This document shows positions 53,470-62,416 of a stretch of 64,000 bases of DNA, piece by piece. Source of the stretch: JAPOXR01 sp963664715 (GTDB lineage Bacteria > Pseudomonadota > Alphaproteobacteria > Rhodobacterales > Rhodobacteraceae); contig CAXXUY010000001.1 in the NCBI GenBank assembly GCA_963664715.2, positions 558,001 through 622,000 of the forward strand, in the 5' to 3' direction. The notes under the pieces were generated by a model, which was not told the DNA's origin, searched no databases, and saw nothing but the letters and a program-made list of their open reading frames with translations. The position numbers and the translations under genes are program-made. Positions within the stretch are counted from its first letter, which is position 1, and every line of letters begins with the position of its first letter.

Positions 53470-54383
53470 ATCCACAGATTGAGTTGTCTCTCCCGGTCCG
53501 GCAGGCACTCTCCGACCGTCGCCCGGTTGTAGCCCTGGAATCTTCGATCATTGCGCAGGGACTGCCATATCCTGACAACATCGAGACTGCGCTTGCTGTC
53601 GAGGAAAGCGTCGTCGAACAGGGCGCTCAACCCGCGACGATTGCGATCATCAATGGCAGGATCCGGGTAGGATTGAGTGAGGGTGACCTGGAGTTTCTTG
53701 CGTCGGGAAGGGTTACTCAAAAGCTGAGTCGCAACGATCTCGCCGTCGCGCTGGCATCGGGAACAAGCGGCGCAACGACGGTGGCCGCAACGATGATCTG
53801 TGCAGACGCCGCCGGCATAAAGGTGTTTGCAACTGGCGGGATCGGGGGCGTTCACCGTTTCGCTGAACAGACCTTTGACGTTTCGAGGGATCTGTATGAA
53901 CTGGCAGCTACGCCTGTAGTTGTTGTTTCGTCAGGTGCCAAGTCGATCCTGGACCTGTCGAAGACAATCGAAGTGCTGGAGACTCTGGGCGTGCCCGTTA
54001 TTTCGTTCGGGCAGGACGAATTTGCAGCATTCTGGTCCCGGGAATCCGGTGTCACAGCGCCTTTGCGCATGGATGATCCCGGCCAGATCGCAGCAGCTCA
54101 ACTCGCAAGAGAACGCCTTTCGGTTTCGGGCGGTATGCTGGTGGCCAACCCGATCCGGCAGTCTGCGGAAATTCCCTTTGAAACAGTGCAGCCATGGGTT
54201 GAGAGTGCAGCAAGGACAGCGGCGGAACTGGGGCTGACCGGCAAGCAGTTGACGCCATTTCTGTTGGGTGAGGTTGCGAAGGCGTCCGGCGGGGCGACCA
54301 TCGAAGCCAACAAGGTTCTCGTTCGGGACAATGCCGCCCTTGCCGCACGGATTTCCGCCGAATACGCTGCCGTCCTGACCTGA
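53466..54383 (+). CDS. psuG: Pseudouridine-5'-phosphate glycosidase
   Basis: A 305-residue enzyme that splits pseudouridine 5'-phosphate into uracil and ribose 5-phosphate. Family hallmarks: VVALESSIIAQGLPYPDN near 22-40, ATIAIINGRIRVGL, KLSRNDLA, GTSGATTVAATM, FATGGIGGVHR, VVVVSSGAKSILDL and the end region FLLGEVAKASGGATIEANKVLVRDNA. Complete, normal length. It overlaps psuK by four bases (ATGA). The two genes recycle pseudouridine from RNA turnover or from outside. Confidence 0.94.
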   Translation: MNPQIELSLPVRQALSDRRPVVALESSIIAQGLPYPDNIETALAVEESVVEQGAQPATIAIINGRIRVGLSEGDLEFLASGRVTQKLSRNDLAVALASGTSGATTVAATMICADAAGIKVFATGGIGGVHRFAEQTFDVSRDLYELAATPVVVVSSGAKSILDLSKTIEVLETLGVPVISFGQDEFAAFWSRESGVTAPLRMDDPGQIAAAQLARERLSVSGGMLVANPIRQSAEIPFETVQPWVESAARTAAELGLTGKQLTPFLLGEVAKASGGATIEANKVLVRDNAALAARISAEYAAVLT

Positions 54384-54511
54384 TCAGACCTCCGGCAGAC
54401 GCAATCTGTCGCAGACCCTGGTTGTCCTGGCGACGATTAGTTGCAGCTGCTGATTGACCTTCGGAAATCCCGGGCCGCGCACTGGACGGCGTAAAGGACT
54501 CGGGACCGTGG

Positions 54512-55660
54512 TCAAACCCCGTAGAGGGCCAGGAGGCGGCGCATGCGCTGCACAGCCAGGTCAGGATCCCGCAGCAATCCGCATTTGTCGGCGAGCCTGA
54601 ATACCTGCACGAAATACGGCAATGGCCGCATGGACTGTGCACCGCCCAGCATGACGAAGTGGTTCTGGAAACCGTTCAGCCATGCCAGGAACACGATCCC
54701 CGTCTTGTAGAATTGGGTTGGCGCCCGAAAAATCAGCCTCGCCAGCGGCACTGTCGGGTCGAGGATCGAGTGAAAGCCCTGAGTGTCACCTTTTCCAAGC
54801 CTTGTGACCGCGGCAGCTGCAGCCGGCGCCAGGGGGTCGAATATTCCGAGCAGCGCATCCGAGTATCCTTCACCGTCCCCCGCGATCAGTTCGGGATAGT
54901 TGAAATCGTCACCGGTGTACATCTTGACGCCTGCCGGAAGCCGCCGACGCATCACGATCTCCTTGTCCTTGTCCAGCAGGGATATCTTGATGCCGTCTAT
55001 CTTGTTCCTCGAGTTCTCGATTATCGACAGGACAGTCTCAATTGTCTCGGCAAACCTCTCGGCCCCCCAATAGCCCGCCAGTGCAGGGTCGAACATGTCA
55101 CCGAGCCAATGCAAAATGACCGGTTCGTCGCATTGGCTGAGGACGGACTCGTACACGGACAGATAGTGATCGGGGTTCTCCGCAGTTCTGGCAAGCGCTC
55201 GGCTCGCCATGATGATGACTCGCCCGCCGATCGACTGGATGGCGTCGAGCTGTTCGAGATAGGCCGACTGCACATCGTCGAGCGAGTAGCGACCGTTCTC
55301 CGGGAGATGATCGGTTCCGCAGCCGTTGAATACCACCGCCTCAGGCAATTCCCGACTTGTCCTGCCAATCAGCTCAAGCGCCACCGGCCAGTCGAGCCCC
55401 ATCCCGCGCTGGGCGGTGTCCATCGCCTCAGCAATGCCCAAACCAAGGCCGGAGACATGCCGCCGAAAGGCGAGTGTCGCCTCCCAGTCGATTTTGGCGG
55501 GGCCGACAGGATCGTTGGGTGCAAACGGGTCGACAACCACATGGACAGCGGCAAACAACGTCCGGGCCGGGTCGGGCGGCAGTCTCTCCGGTGCAAGCGG
55601 TGTTCCGGCAAGGCGGTATTCGGTCATTCTGCCGGATGTATCGGGTAGTCTGATTTTCAT
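54512..55660 (-). CDS. DUF993 family protein (dihydrodipicolinate synthase-like)
   Basis: A 382-residue protein of the DUF993 group, a branch with a TIM-barrel aldolase fold. Seen: FAAVHVVVDPFAPNDP and DWEATLAFRRHVSGLGLGIAEAMDTAQRG near the start, FNGCGTDHL, HWLGDMFDPALAGYWG in the middle and IDGIKISLLDKDKE, the probable barrel strand with the Schiff-base-type lysine. The activity is unknown. An ATG at 55660 is chosen, seven bases after the SDR stop. Last in the operon acyl-CoA dehydrogenase-SDR-DUF993. Confidence 0.8.
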   Translation of the reverse strand: MKIRLPDTSGRMTEYRLAGTPLAPERLPPDPARTLFAAVHVVVDPFAPNDPVGPAKIDWEATLAFRRHVSGLGLGIAEAMDTAQRGMGLDWPVALELIGRTSRELPEAVVFNGCGTDHLPENGRYSLDDVQSAYLEQLDAIQSIGGRVIIMASRALARTAENPDHYLSVYESVLSQCDEPVILHWLGDMFDPALAGYWGAERFAETIETVLSIIENSRNKIDGIKISLLDKDKEIVMRRRLPAGVKMYTGDDFNYPELIAGDGEGYSDALLGIFDPLAPAAAAAVTRLGKGDTQGFHSILDPTVPLARLIFRAPTQFYKTGIVFLAWLNGFQNHFVMLGGAQSMRPLPYFVQVFRLADKCGLLRDPDLAVQRMRRLLALYGV

Positions 55661-55667
55661 GTTCAAC

Positions 55668-56438
55668 TCAAAACCTGGGAACCAGCATTCCACCATCGAC
55701 AGAAATCACCTGTCCGGTTGTATATGGAAGTTGTCCGGTTGCCAGGGCGGCAATGACTTTCCCGACTTCCTCCGGCTGGCCCACTCGAGGGTAAAGGCAA
55801 AGCCCTTCCTCCGCCTGACTCTGGTATTTCTCGATAACTGGCTTGGTCATTTCGGTGGCAATCAGCCCTGGCTGCACGTCAAAGACCGGGATACCTCGTT
55901 CACCAAGTCGAGCCGCGAAGACCCTGGAGACCATGGAAGCCGCTGCCTTGGATACGCAGTATTCGCCGCGTGGCAGGGCAACGGCAACAGCATTGGCAGA
56001 GGTCACATTGATGAGCGAGTGGTGCAGGCCGGGATCCAGTTTCCGGCCAAGCAGTCGCCTTGCAAATTCCTGGCACAGGAAGAACACCGCCTTGGCATTG
56101 ACATCCATGCATCTGTCGAAGCTCTCTTCAGTGACGTCCAACACGTCGCCGCGGCTGATAACGCCGATGCCGGCATTGTTCACGAGTGTTGTCAGGGGCC
56201 CAATTTGGCCCTCGATCATGTCGATTGCCCTGCTGTCTTGCGCGAGTTGCCTGGCATCGGTCGCAATCCTGCACACCTCTACGCCGAATTGTGCGACTGC
56301 CTCTTCTGCGTTCTTGAGTTGCTCGTCGTCAGTTCGGGAATTGACCGCCACGTTGAAGCCGGCTTCCGCCAGTTTCAGTGCAGCAGACAAACCGATTCCC
56401 CTGCTGGACCCGGTTACAAGAGCAGCCTGAACGTTCAA
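55668..56438 (-). CDS. Short-chain dehydrogenase/reductase
   Basis: A 256-residue NAD(P)-dependent enzyme. The cofactor motif TGSSRGIG lies at 9-16, NNAG near 89-92, the catalytic serine in INVTSANA, YCVSK as the YxxxK motif, and PGLIATEM after it; the end VISVDGGMLVPRF is typical. The N-terminal region resembles 3-oxoacyl reductases. It overlaps the acyl-CoA dehydrogenase gene by four bases (ATGA), so they act in one pathway. Confidence 0.9.
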   Translation of the reverse strand: MNVQAALVTGSSRGIGLSAALKLAEAGFNVAVNSRTDDEQLKNAEEAVAQFGVEVCRIATDARQLAQDSRAIDMIEGQIGPLTTLVNNAGIGVISRGDVLDVTEESFDRCMDVNAKAVFFLCQEFARRLLGRKLDPGLHHSLINVTSANAVAVALPRGEYCVSKAAASMVSRVFAARLGERGIPVFDVQPGLIATEMTKPVIEKYQSQAEEGLCLYPRVGQPEEVGKVIAALATGQLPYTTGQVISVDGGMLVPRF

Positions 56439-57580
56439 TTGGATGCCCCCCGGGACAGCAACTCCCTTGCGATGATCGTTCGTTGAATTTCGTTTGTTCC
56501 TTCGTAGATTTGTGTGATTCTGGCGTCGCGGTACAACCGTTCGACTTCGAATCCGCGAATATAGCCGCTGCCGCCGAATATCTGGAGGGCATCAGACGTT
56601 CTGGCAACCGCAACATCACCTGCAAAGCACTTCGCCATTGAGCATTCCATGACAGCTCTTTGGCCGCGATCCAGCAATCCGGCGGCATTGTGAACCAGGA
56701 GCCTAGCTGCCGTGATGTCCTTGGCCATATCAGCAAGCTTCCACTGAATCCCCTGGAATTCGGAAATTGCACGCCCGAACTGCCTGCGGTCCTGCGCATA
56801 GTCCATTGCGGCCTCAAGCCCCGCCTGCGCGATCCCGACAGCCAGTGCAGCTATTCCGACACGTCCCTTGTCAAGTACGCTCATGACCATGTGAAACCCG
56901 CGGCCTTCCTCGCCGATGAGTGCTTCCGGGCCAAGTCTCACATCTGAAAAGGTCAGTGCTCCTACCTGGCTGGCACACTGTCCCATTTTCTTCTCCGGAG
57001 ATCCCCGTTCAACACCTTTTGCGTGGAGGTCAACGGCAAACACGCTCATTCCCCGGTGAGCGGCATCCGGATCTGTCCTGGCCAGCACAAATCCGATATC
57101 CGCAACCGGAGCATTGTGAATCCAGATCTTTCCACCGTCGAGTATCCAGCCATCGCCATCGCGACGTGCCGTGGTACGTATGCTGGCGACATCCGTTCCG
57201 GCCTCTGGTTCCGTCAGGCAATAGGCGACCAGAAGTTGGGACGACATGACGGGCCCAAGCATCTTCTCCTGCTGTCCGGGCGTTCCGTGCTTGACCAGGA
57301 TTGTTGATATGAGTTCGATCAGGCCGCACTGATCAGCTATGGATGCGTAGCCCCGCGAGAGTTCTTCCATGACCACGGCGTAGGCCGTGGTGTCGAATCC
57401 AGGTCCACCAAATTCTTCCGGAACGGTGATTCCAAACAATCCGAGCTTTCCCATTTCCTCGTAGATCTCGCGCGGGAATCGCGCCTGCCGGTCAAGTTCG
57501 CCAGCGATAGGCCGTATGGCATCGTCAGCAAACTGACGTGACATGTCGCGGATCTGTTGATGGGTTTCGCTAAGGGTCAT
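56435..57580 (-). CDS. Acyl-CoA dehydrogenase
   Basis: A 381-residue FAD enzyme. YCLTEPEAGTDVASIRTTA, GGKIWIHNA, RRQFGRAISEFQGIQWKLADMA and the C-terminal QIYEGTNEIQR with the catalytic glutamate are all present, so it should be active, unlike the altered site in the paralogue at 29.5 kb. It is first in an operon with an SDR and a DUF993 protein. A 16-bp inverted repeat lies 13 bases upstream of the ATG. Confidence 0.93.
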   Translation of the reverse strand: MTLSETHQQIRDMSRQFADDAIRPIAGELDRQARFPREIYEEMGKLGLFGITVPEEFGGPGFDTTAYAVVMEELSRGYASIADQCGLIELISTILVKHGTPGQQEKMLGPVMSSQLLVAYCLTEPEAGTDVASIRTTARRDGDGWILDGGKIWIHNAPVADIGFVLARTDPDAAHRGMSVFAVDLHAKGVERGSPEKKMGQCASQVGALTFSDVRLGPEALIGEEGRGFHMVMSVLDKGRVGIAALAVGIAQAGLEAAMDYAQDRRQFGRAISEFQGIQWKLADMAKDITAARLLVHNAAGLLDRGQRAVMECSMAKCFAGDVAVARTSDALQIFGGSGYIRGFEVERLYRDARITQIYEGTNEIQRTIIARELLSRGASN

Positions 57581-57592
57581 TTGCCGCGTTTT

Positions 57593-57608
57593 GTAACTGA
57601 ATGGTTAC
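57593..57608. promoter_or_regulatory. Inverted repeat, candidate operator of the acyl-CoA dehydrogenase operon
   Basis: GTAAC-TGAATG-GTTAC, 5-bp arms and a 6-base centre, lies 13-28 bases upstream of the acyl-CoA dehydrogenase start. The minus-strand form, GTAACCATTCAGTTAC, matches a sequence 25 bases upstream of the ribose-type binding-protein gene (63485-63498) in AACCA-N2-CAGTTAC. Candidate TetR-type operator. Confidence 0.55.
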
Positions 57609-58214
57609 TATAGTCCTGGCTGTCACTGCCGTCAATGACGTCGGGGGCATGATAGGCCGGCGACGGCCCCTTGTCCCGTTGGCGTAACAGACGTATTGCA
57701 TCGACAATACCCAGGGCAATTTGTCGGCTGAATAGGAGAGAGGCTGACAATTGTCGGACTTGGAGAGCTGTATTGCCGGTTCCGGCCCACGCACATCTGC
57801 GCACCGCAGGATAGGGCCGCCCCCCGGATCCGGGTTTTCCTCCATGGAAACCTGCTGGCGACGATTACCCTGCGCTTTCCCTGGACTTTGCGTGTACCTG
57901 TGACATTGAAACTGATGCGCTGATCGATTCGGGCAATCATGTCGTGAACCGGAAGTCCGCGCTCTGCGACGGATGTTGCACGATTGCGGTTGATGTGTTT
58001 CAATCATGCCGGGTTATGGGCAGGTGTTTCGAGCGGCGCTCGGTTTCATGGGTGAACCGAAGCACCGAAAATGCGTTTGGAGGTGAGTGATTCCCTGCAC
58101 CAGGGCGGCGTGAAACGCGGGCCATATCAACGGGTGAACTCGCCGCTGGATATCCGTTTGGTCTGCAGGCTAGGCATGCGTTGGAGCAACTGATCATGGT
58201 TTTGGCAGAGTGAG
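57609..58214. other. Gap upstream of the acyl-CoA dehydrogenase operon
   Basis: About 600 bases with no recognisable gene on either strand. The first 30 bases probably hold the operon promoter. Confidence 0.45.
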
Positions 58215-58544
58215 ATGCAACGGGCCACGAGCTTTCCAATCAATCCGGGAAATTCTGTCAGGATCGGCAACAGCCGCTTTGCGTTTGGCATTCGCAAGGG
58301 AATAGTGACCTACTATCTGGATCTTGAGCCGATCGCGCGACACCGAAAGGATGACAGCCGAGCGCTCAAGCTGGTTATCGGTCGCCTGGTTGTCCTCAAC
58401 AATGTCTCGCGAACGGATCTGGCCAGGGCGCTCGGAGTCTCTCGTTCCACCGTACAGCGTGCGGCGAGTTGTTATCGCAAGCATGGAGAAGGGGCTTATC
58501 TTCAACTGCCTGTCAGCCGCGGAAGGCTCGGATTCTCCTGGTAA
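58215..58544 (+). pseudogene. Truncated helix-turn-helix protein, probably a transposase or mobile-element remnant
   Basis: A 109-residue frame with a small N-terminal domain (FPINPGNSVRIGNSRFAFG, a basic strand-rich start) and a clear helix-turn-helix at about 66-90 (VSRTDLARALGVSRSTVQRAA), then it ends in an unrelated tail. The combination is usual at the N-terminus of some transposases and integrase-like proteins of Alphaproteobacteria; the catalytic part is missing downstream. No flanking inverted repeats were found by eye. It might also be a free-standing small regulator. Confidence 0.5.
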
Positions 58545-58919
58545 CGGATACGGGTGTTGATCACCCAGTTCTTTCGAATTCTTGTCGTCCGCGTCAGGCC
58601 AGAGCCGTTCGTCGGCAGTGCGGGGACTGATTTGAATCTGCTGCAGACCGCTGCCTGCCACAACACGCACACACCAAGACCAATTCTTGAATGATCCGGG
58701 TTTAGGTTCCGGTTTCGTCACCGCGCATTCCCCGGACCGGGCTTCCGGCAGGACGTAGGGCAGGGGACAGGATAGTTCCGCCCGCATTCTGGCAACATGT
58801 TCAATTCAGCACCAGGTTCGCCAGTGATGCATTGAATGCCAAAGTACTGCCAGGCGGCCAAGAGCCGTGCCGCACGAGCGGCAGGCAAGACCGGGTCAAC
58901 CTCCGAAGCGTCTGGATAC
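58545..58919. other. Gap downstream of the ribose-type ABC operon
   Basis: 375 bases with no gene, repeat or clear terminator; would have held the rest of the truncated helix-turn-helix gene if it were complete. Confidence 0.4.
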
Positions 58920-59870
58920 CTATTTGACCACGGAAACCTTGGTTCGGTCGATGGTCATTGCGACGGCAAGAACGAGGACGAGACCAAAGACGATTTGCTG
59001 AGCAAATACGGTAACGCCGACAAATGTCATGCCAATGCGCACAACTGCGATGATGAGAGCGCCGACAAATGTCTTCCAAATGCTGCCGACACCGCCGGTT
59101 ATGGCGGTTCCGCCGACGATAATGCAGGCAATCGCGGGCAGAAGGAACTCGCTCGCCAGCGTGGGTGATCCGGAACCTAGTCTCGCGGCCATCACCAATC
59201 CGGCCAATCCGGCCATGAATCCGGAAATCACGAAAGCAAAGAACTTGACCTGGTTGACGTTGATTCCCGAAGCTATCACCGCGCGTTCCTGGGAACCAAC
59301 GGCGCGCACGAGACGGCCAAACCTCGTCAGGGACAGAATCGCCGTGAGCACAGCCAGCACGGCGAGTCCGACTATGACCTCGTGATCGATACCGGCAGTT
59401 GTACCGGTTGCCCAGTTGAGCCAGGTCGCCTTGTCGTCATCCGATATGTAGATTGACCGTTCATTGGATGCCCAGAAGGCAACCGAAGTCATGATTCCAC
59501 CAATTGCGAGCGTCGCAACAAATGATGGGATTTTGAGATAATTGACGACCAGTCCGCTGAGGACGCCTGCGATGGCTCCGGCAGCCAGGGCGAAAAGCAG
59601 TGCGGTTCCACCGAACATCGGAAGCATGGCCGCAACGATGCAGCTGGTCATCGACGCAATCGCCTGAATCGACAGGTCGATGCTTCCGAGCATGATGACG
59701 AAGGTTGCACCTGAAGCCATCAGGAACAGGGTCATTGTGTCGGCCGTTACGGTTATGAGATTGGATGGCCGCAGGAATCCCGGTTCGTATGCCGCGATGC
59801 CGAAAACGAGAATCAGCAACGTAAATACGGGCACAAGATTGCGCAGCAATTCCTTTTGTTTATCGGTCAT
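58920..59870 (-). CDS. Ribose-type ABC transporter permease
   Basis: A 316-residue RbsC-family permease with 8-10 spans: SGATFVIMLGSIDLSIQAIASM, LKIPSFVATLAIGGIM and CIIVGGTAITGGVGSIWKTFVGALII. The loop RAVGSQERAVIASGINVNQVK contacts the ATPase. It starts three bases after the ATPase stop and is the second of two permeases in the operon, so a heterodimer is expected. Confidence 0.9.
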   Translation of the reverse strand: MTDKQKELLRNLVPVFTLLILVFGIAAYEPGFLRPSNLITVTADTMTLFLMASGATFVIMLGSIDLSIQAIASMTSCIVAAMLPMFGGTALLFALAAGAIAGVLSGLVVNYLKIPSFVATLAIGGIMTSVAFWASNERSIYISDDDKATWLNWATGTTAGIDHEVIVGLAVLAVLTAILSLTRFGRLVRAVGSQERAVIASGINVNQVKFFAFVISGFMAGLAGLVMAARLGSGSPTLASEFLLPAIACIIVGGTAITGGVGSIWKTFVGALIIAVVRIGMTFVGVTVFAQQIVFGLVLVLAVAMTIDRTKVSVVK

Positions 59871-59873
59871 GCG

Positions 59874-61385
59874 TCAAACCATTTTCGAAATCAGGTCGAT
59901 CTGATCGGGTTTCGCCCCGACCGGTGCATCAAAGCTGCCGCTAACCTCGCCGTCCCTGAGCACAAGGATCCTGTTCGAGAGACCGATCACCTCTTCCAGC
60001 GTGTCGCCAAGCAGAATGATTGCCACTCCTTCTTCGGCCATCTCACGAATCAATTCGTAGACATCTTCCTTGGCACCAACGTCAATGCCGCGGGTCGGGT
60101 GGTCAAGAACCGCAACCCTGGATCCGAAAATCTGCCATTTCGACAACACGACCTTCTGCTGGTTGCCGCCAGACAGGCTCTGCATCGGTGTTCTCGTTGA
60201 CGGGGTCCGGATGCGCAGTCTATCGATCCAGCGCCGGCACTCCGTACGTTCCCGGTCGAATTCAATGAAACCGAACCTTGAAAAACGCCCGCCGGCGGCC
60301 AGCGTCATGTTCTCGGACACGCTGAGGCCGGTCACGATGCCCTCTGATTTCCGCTCGCTCGGAACAAAGCCAAATCCGGAGGTGACCGCATGATAAGGTT
60401 GGTTCAACCGGACAGGTTTGTCTCCCACGAGGACTTCGCCGCTGTTTGGCGGCAGCAGACCGCCGAGACAGCGCGCAAACGCCTCACGCCCGGAACCCAC
60501 CACTCCGGCGATGCCGATGATTTCGCCCTCCGCAAGGTCAAATGTAAGGTCTTTGAACTCACCATCGATCGAGAGATTGCGAACCGACATTGCCGTCTTG
60601 CCAAAGGCTTCTCGCTGCTTGTTCTCGCGGTAATACTGGTGGTCAAGCTGTCGCCCGACCATGTGTTCATGCAGGCCGGTAATGGTCGCTTCGGAAGACT
60701 CGGTCGTGTGGACGACGGCACCATCCCTGAGCACATAGACCCGGTCGGATACCTTCAGAACTTCGTCCAGCCGGTGAGAGATGAATATGATCGATGCCTT
60801 CGTCTTCAGTTCTCCGATTATCTCGAACAGGAGATCAATCTCCCGGCGTTCGAGGACAGAGGTAGGTTCGTCGAGCAGAATGACGATCTCGCCATCAATC
60901 CGGCCGTCGAGGGAAAGTGCCTTGGCTATTTCCACCATCTGGCGAGCAGCGAAATCAAGTTTCGAGCATTTCACTGACGGGTCGCAATCGAGATGTACCT
61001 TTGCCAGTTCGACCCTTGCCGCCTCATTCATGGTGCGCTTGTCGATAACACCGAAGCGAAGGAATTCCTGCTCGCGTCCGAGGAAGATATTCTCGGCGAC
61101 ACTCAATGTCTGGATGATGGATTGTTCCTGGAAGACCATCGCCAATCCGTGATTGAAGGCATCTCGAGGTGAACGAAACGAAGCCTTCTCGCCTTCGAAG
61201 ATCATTTCCCCCGCATCGATCTTGTGAATACCGGCAAGGATCTTGACCAGGGTGGATTTTCCGGCGCCATTCTCGCCGATCAGACCGACAACCTCGTTAC
61301 GGTCGACATGGAGGTTGACGCGGTCGAGCGCCCGGACTCCCGGGAACTCCTTGGTCACATTCCTGAGTTCGAGCAGCGTCTTCAT
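59874..61385 (-). CDS. Ribose-type ABC transporter ATPase, two ABC domains (RbsA/XylG)
   Basis: A 503-residue protein with tandem ABC domains. First domain: Walker A GENGAGKST near 38-46, signature-type LDFAARQMVEIAKAL, Walker B ILLDEPTSVL. Second domain: degenerate Walker A GVVGSGREAFA near 295 and signature LSGGNQQKVVLSKW, followed by LDHPTRGIDVGAKEDVYE. As in RbsA, one site is degenerate. It starts six bases after the first permease. Confidence 0.93.
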   Translation of the reverse strand: MKTLLELRNVTKEFPGVRALDRVNLHVDRNEVVGLIGENGAGKSTLVKILAGIHKIDAGEMIFEGEKASFRSPRDAFNHGLAMVFQEQSIIQTLSVAENIFLGREQEFLRFGVIDKRTMNEAARVELAKVHLDCDPSVKCSKLDFAARQMVEIAKALSLDGRIDGEIVILLDEPTSVLERREIDLLFEIIGELKTKASIIFISHRLDEVLKVSDRVYVLRDGAVVHTTESSEATITGLHEHMVGRQLDHQYYRENKQREAFGKTAMSVRNLSIDGEFKDLTFDLAEGEIIGIAGVVGSGREAFARCLGGLLPPNSGEVLVGDKPVRLNQPYHAVTSGFGFVPSERKSEGIVTGLSVSENMTLAAGGRFSRFGFIEFDRERTECRRWIDRLRIRTPSTRTPMQSLSGGNQQKVVLSKWQIFGSRVAVLDHPTRGIDVGAKEDVYELIREMAEEGVAIILLGDTLEEVIGLSNRILVLRDGEVSGSFDAPVGAKPDQIDLISKMV

Positions 61386-61391
61386 CTTCGA

Positions 61392-62369
61392 CTACTTCAC
61401 GACATCGAGCTGGCGTCGGTCAAGTGCCAGTGTCACCGCGACAATGATCAGGAATCCCTGGACACCCTGCTGCACGAATGGTGGCACACCCATGAGGACC
61501 ATCCCATTGGTGAGGACAATCACGATCAGCACCCCGACAACGGAATTCAGCACTGAACCGACACCGCCCGAGAGCGCCGTACCGCCGACGACGACCGCGG
61601 TTATCGTGGTAAACAGTCGACCGGAAGCAATGAGTGCATGGCCCTGACCCAGTTGGGCGGCTGCCATGGAACCCGCGAGACCCGAAAACAGCCCGGCCAG
61701 TATGAATACCAGGACTCGTGTTCTTTCGACCGGTACACCGCTCTGCCTTGCGGTGATTTCGTCCGTCCCGATCGCGAAGACATACCGGCCGAGACGTGTC
61801 CGTTCCTGAATCAGCAATGCGACCGCAACGGCCGCTGCCGCAACCCAAATCCCGTTGGGCAGTCCCAGTGTCCGGCCGAGCGTCAGGGCGCGAAACCCGC
61901 GATCTGAGATGCGGACCGGGAATCCTCCGAGAGCCGCAGTCGCGATTCCCAGGCAGACGAAACCGATGCCGAGGGTCACCATGAAGCTCGGAACCCTCAG
62001 GTAGACATGGGTTGCCCCGTTGACGCCGCCGATCAATCCCCCCGCAATGATCGCAACCGGGATCGCCCACAGTCCCAGATCAGCCGAAAACGTGTCGTTG
62101 AGCACAAGCGATGCCGTAACGACTGCGCAGAGTGCCACGATTCCCTCGACCGAAAGGTCGATTGAGCCCATCAGGATGACGAATGTGGCGCCCATGACAA
62201 GGACAACCGGGATTGCGGAAGCGTTGAGAATCCGAATCGCGTTTGAAACCGAAAGAAAGTTGGGGCTGAAGATGGCAATGACAATGCAAAGCAGGAAGAA
62301 CACCCCGATCGGGGCCAGAGCTCGCCAGTTTATCGATGCCACGGTTTCAACGGACAGAAAGGTTTCCAA
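61392..62369 (-). CDS. Ribose-type ABC transporter permease
   Basis: A 325-residue RbsC-family permease: ATFVILMGSIDLSVEGIVAL, LRVPSFMVTLGIGFVCLG, the ATPase loop FAIGTDEITARQSGVPVERTR and VVVGGTALSGGVGSVLNSVVGVLI. The start is a TTG at 62369; no ATG is available nearby. A hairpin separates it from the upstream binding-protein gene. Confidence 0.89.
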   Translation of the reverse strand: METFLSVETVASINWRALAPIGVFFLLCIVIAIFSPNFLSVSNAIRILNASAIPVVLVMGATFVILMGSIDLSVEGIVALCAVVTASLVLNDTFSADLGLWAIPVAIIAGGLIGGVNGATHVYLRVPSFMVTLGIGFVCLGIATAALGGFPVRISDRGFRALTLGRTLGLPNGIWVAAAAVAVALLIQERTRLGRYVFAIGTDEITARQSGVPVERTRVLVFILAGLFSGLAGSMAAAQLGQGHALIASGRLFTTITAVVVGGTALSGGVGSVLNSVVGVLIVIVLTNGMVLMGVPPFVQQGVQGFLIIVAVTLALDRRQLDVVK

Positions 62370-62375
62370 ATTTCA

Positions 62376-62401
62376 GGAAGCCGGACCGCGGCCCGGCTTC
62401 C
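62376..62401 (-). terminator. Stem-loop between binding-protein and permease genes
   Basis: A 9-bp stem, GGAAGCCGG (62376-62384) with CCGGCTTCC (62393-62401), 8-base loop, in the 47-base gap between the two genes. It probably trims read-through so that more binding protein than permease is made. Confidence 0.7.
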
Positions 62402-62416
62402 GAGGTTTCAATACTA

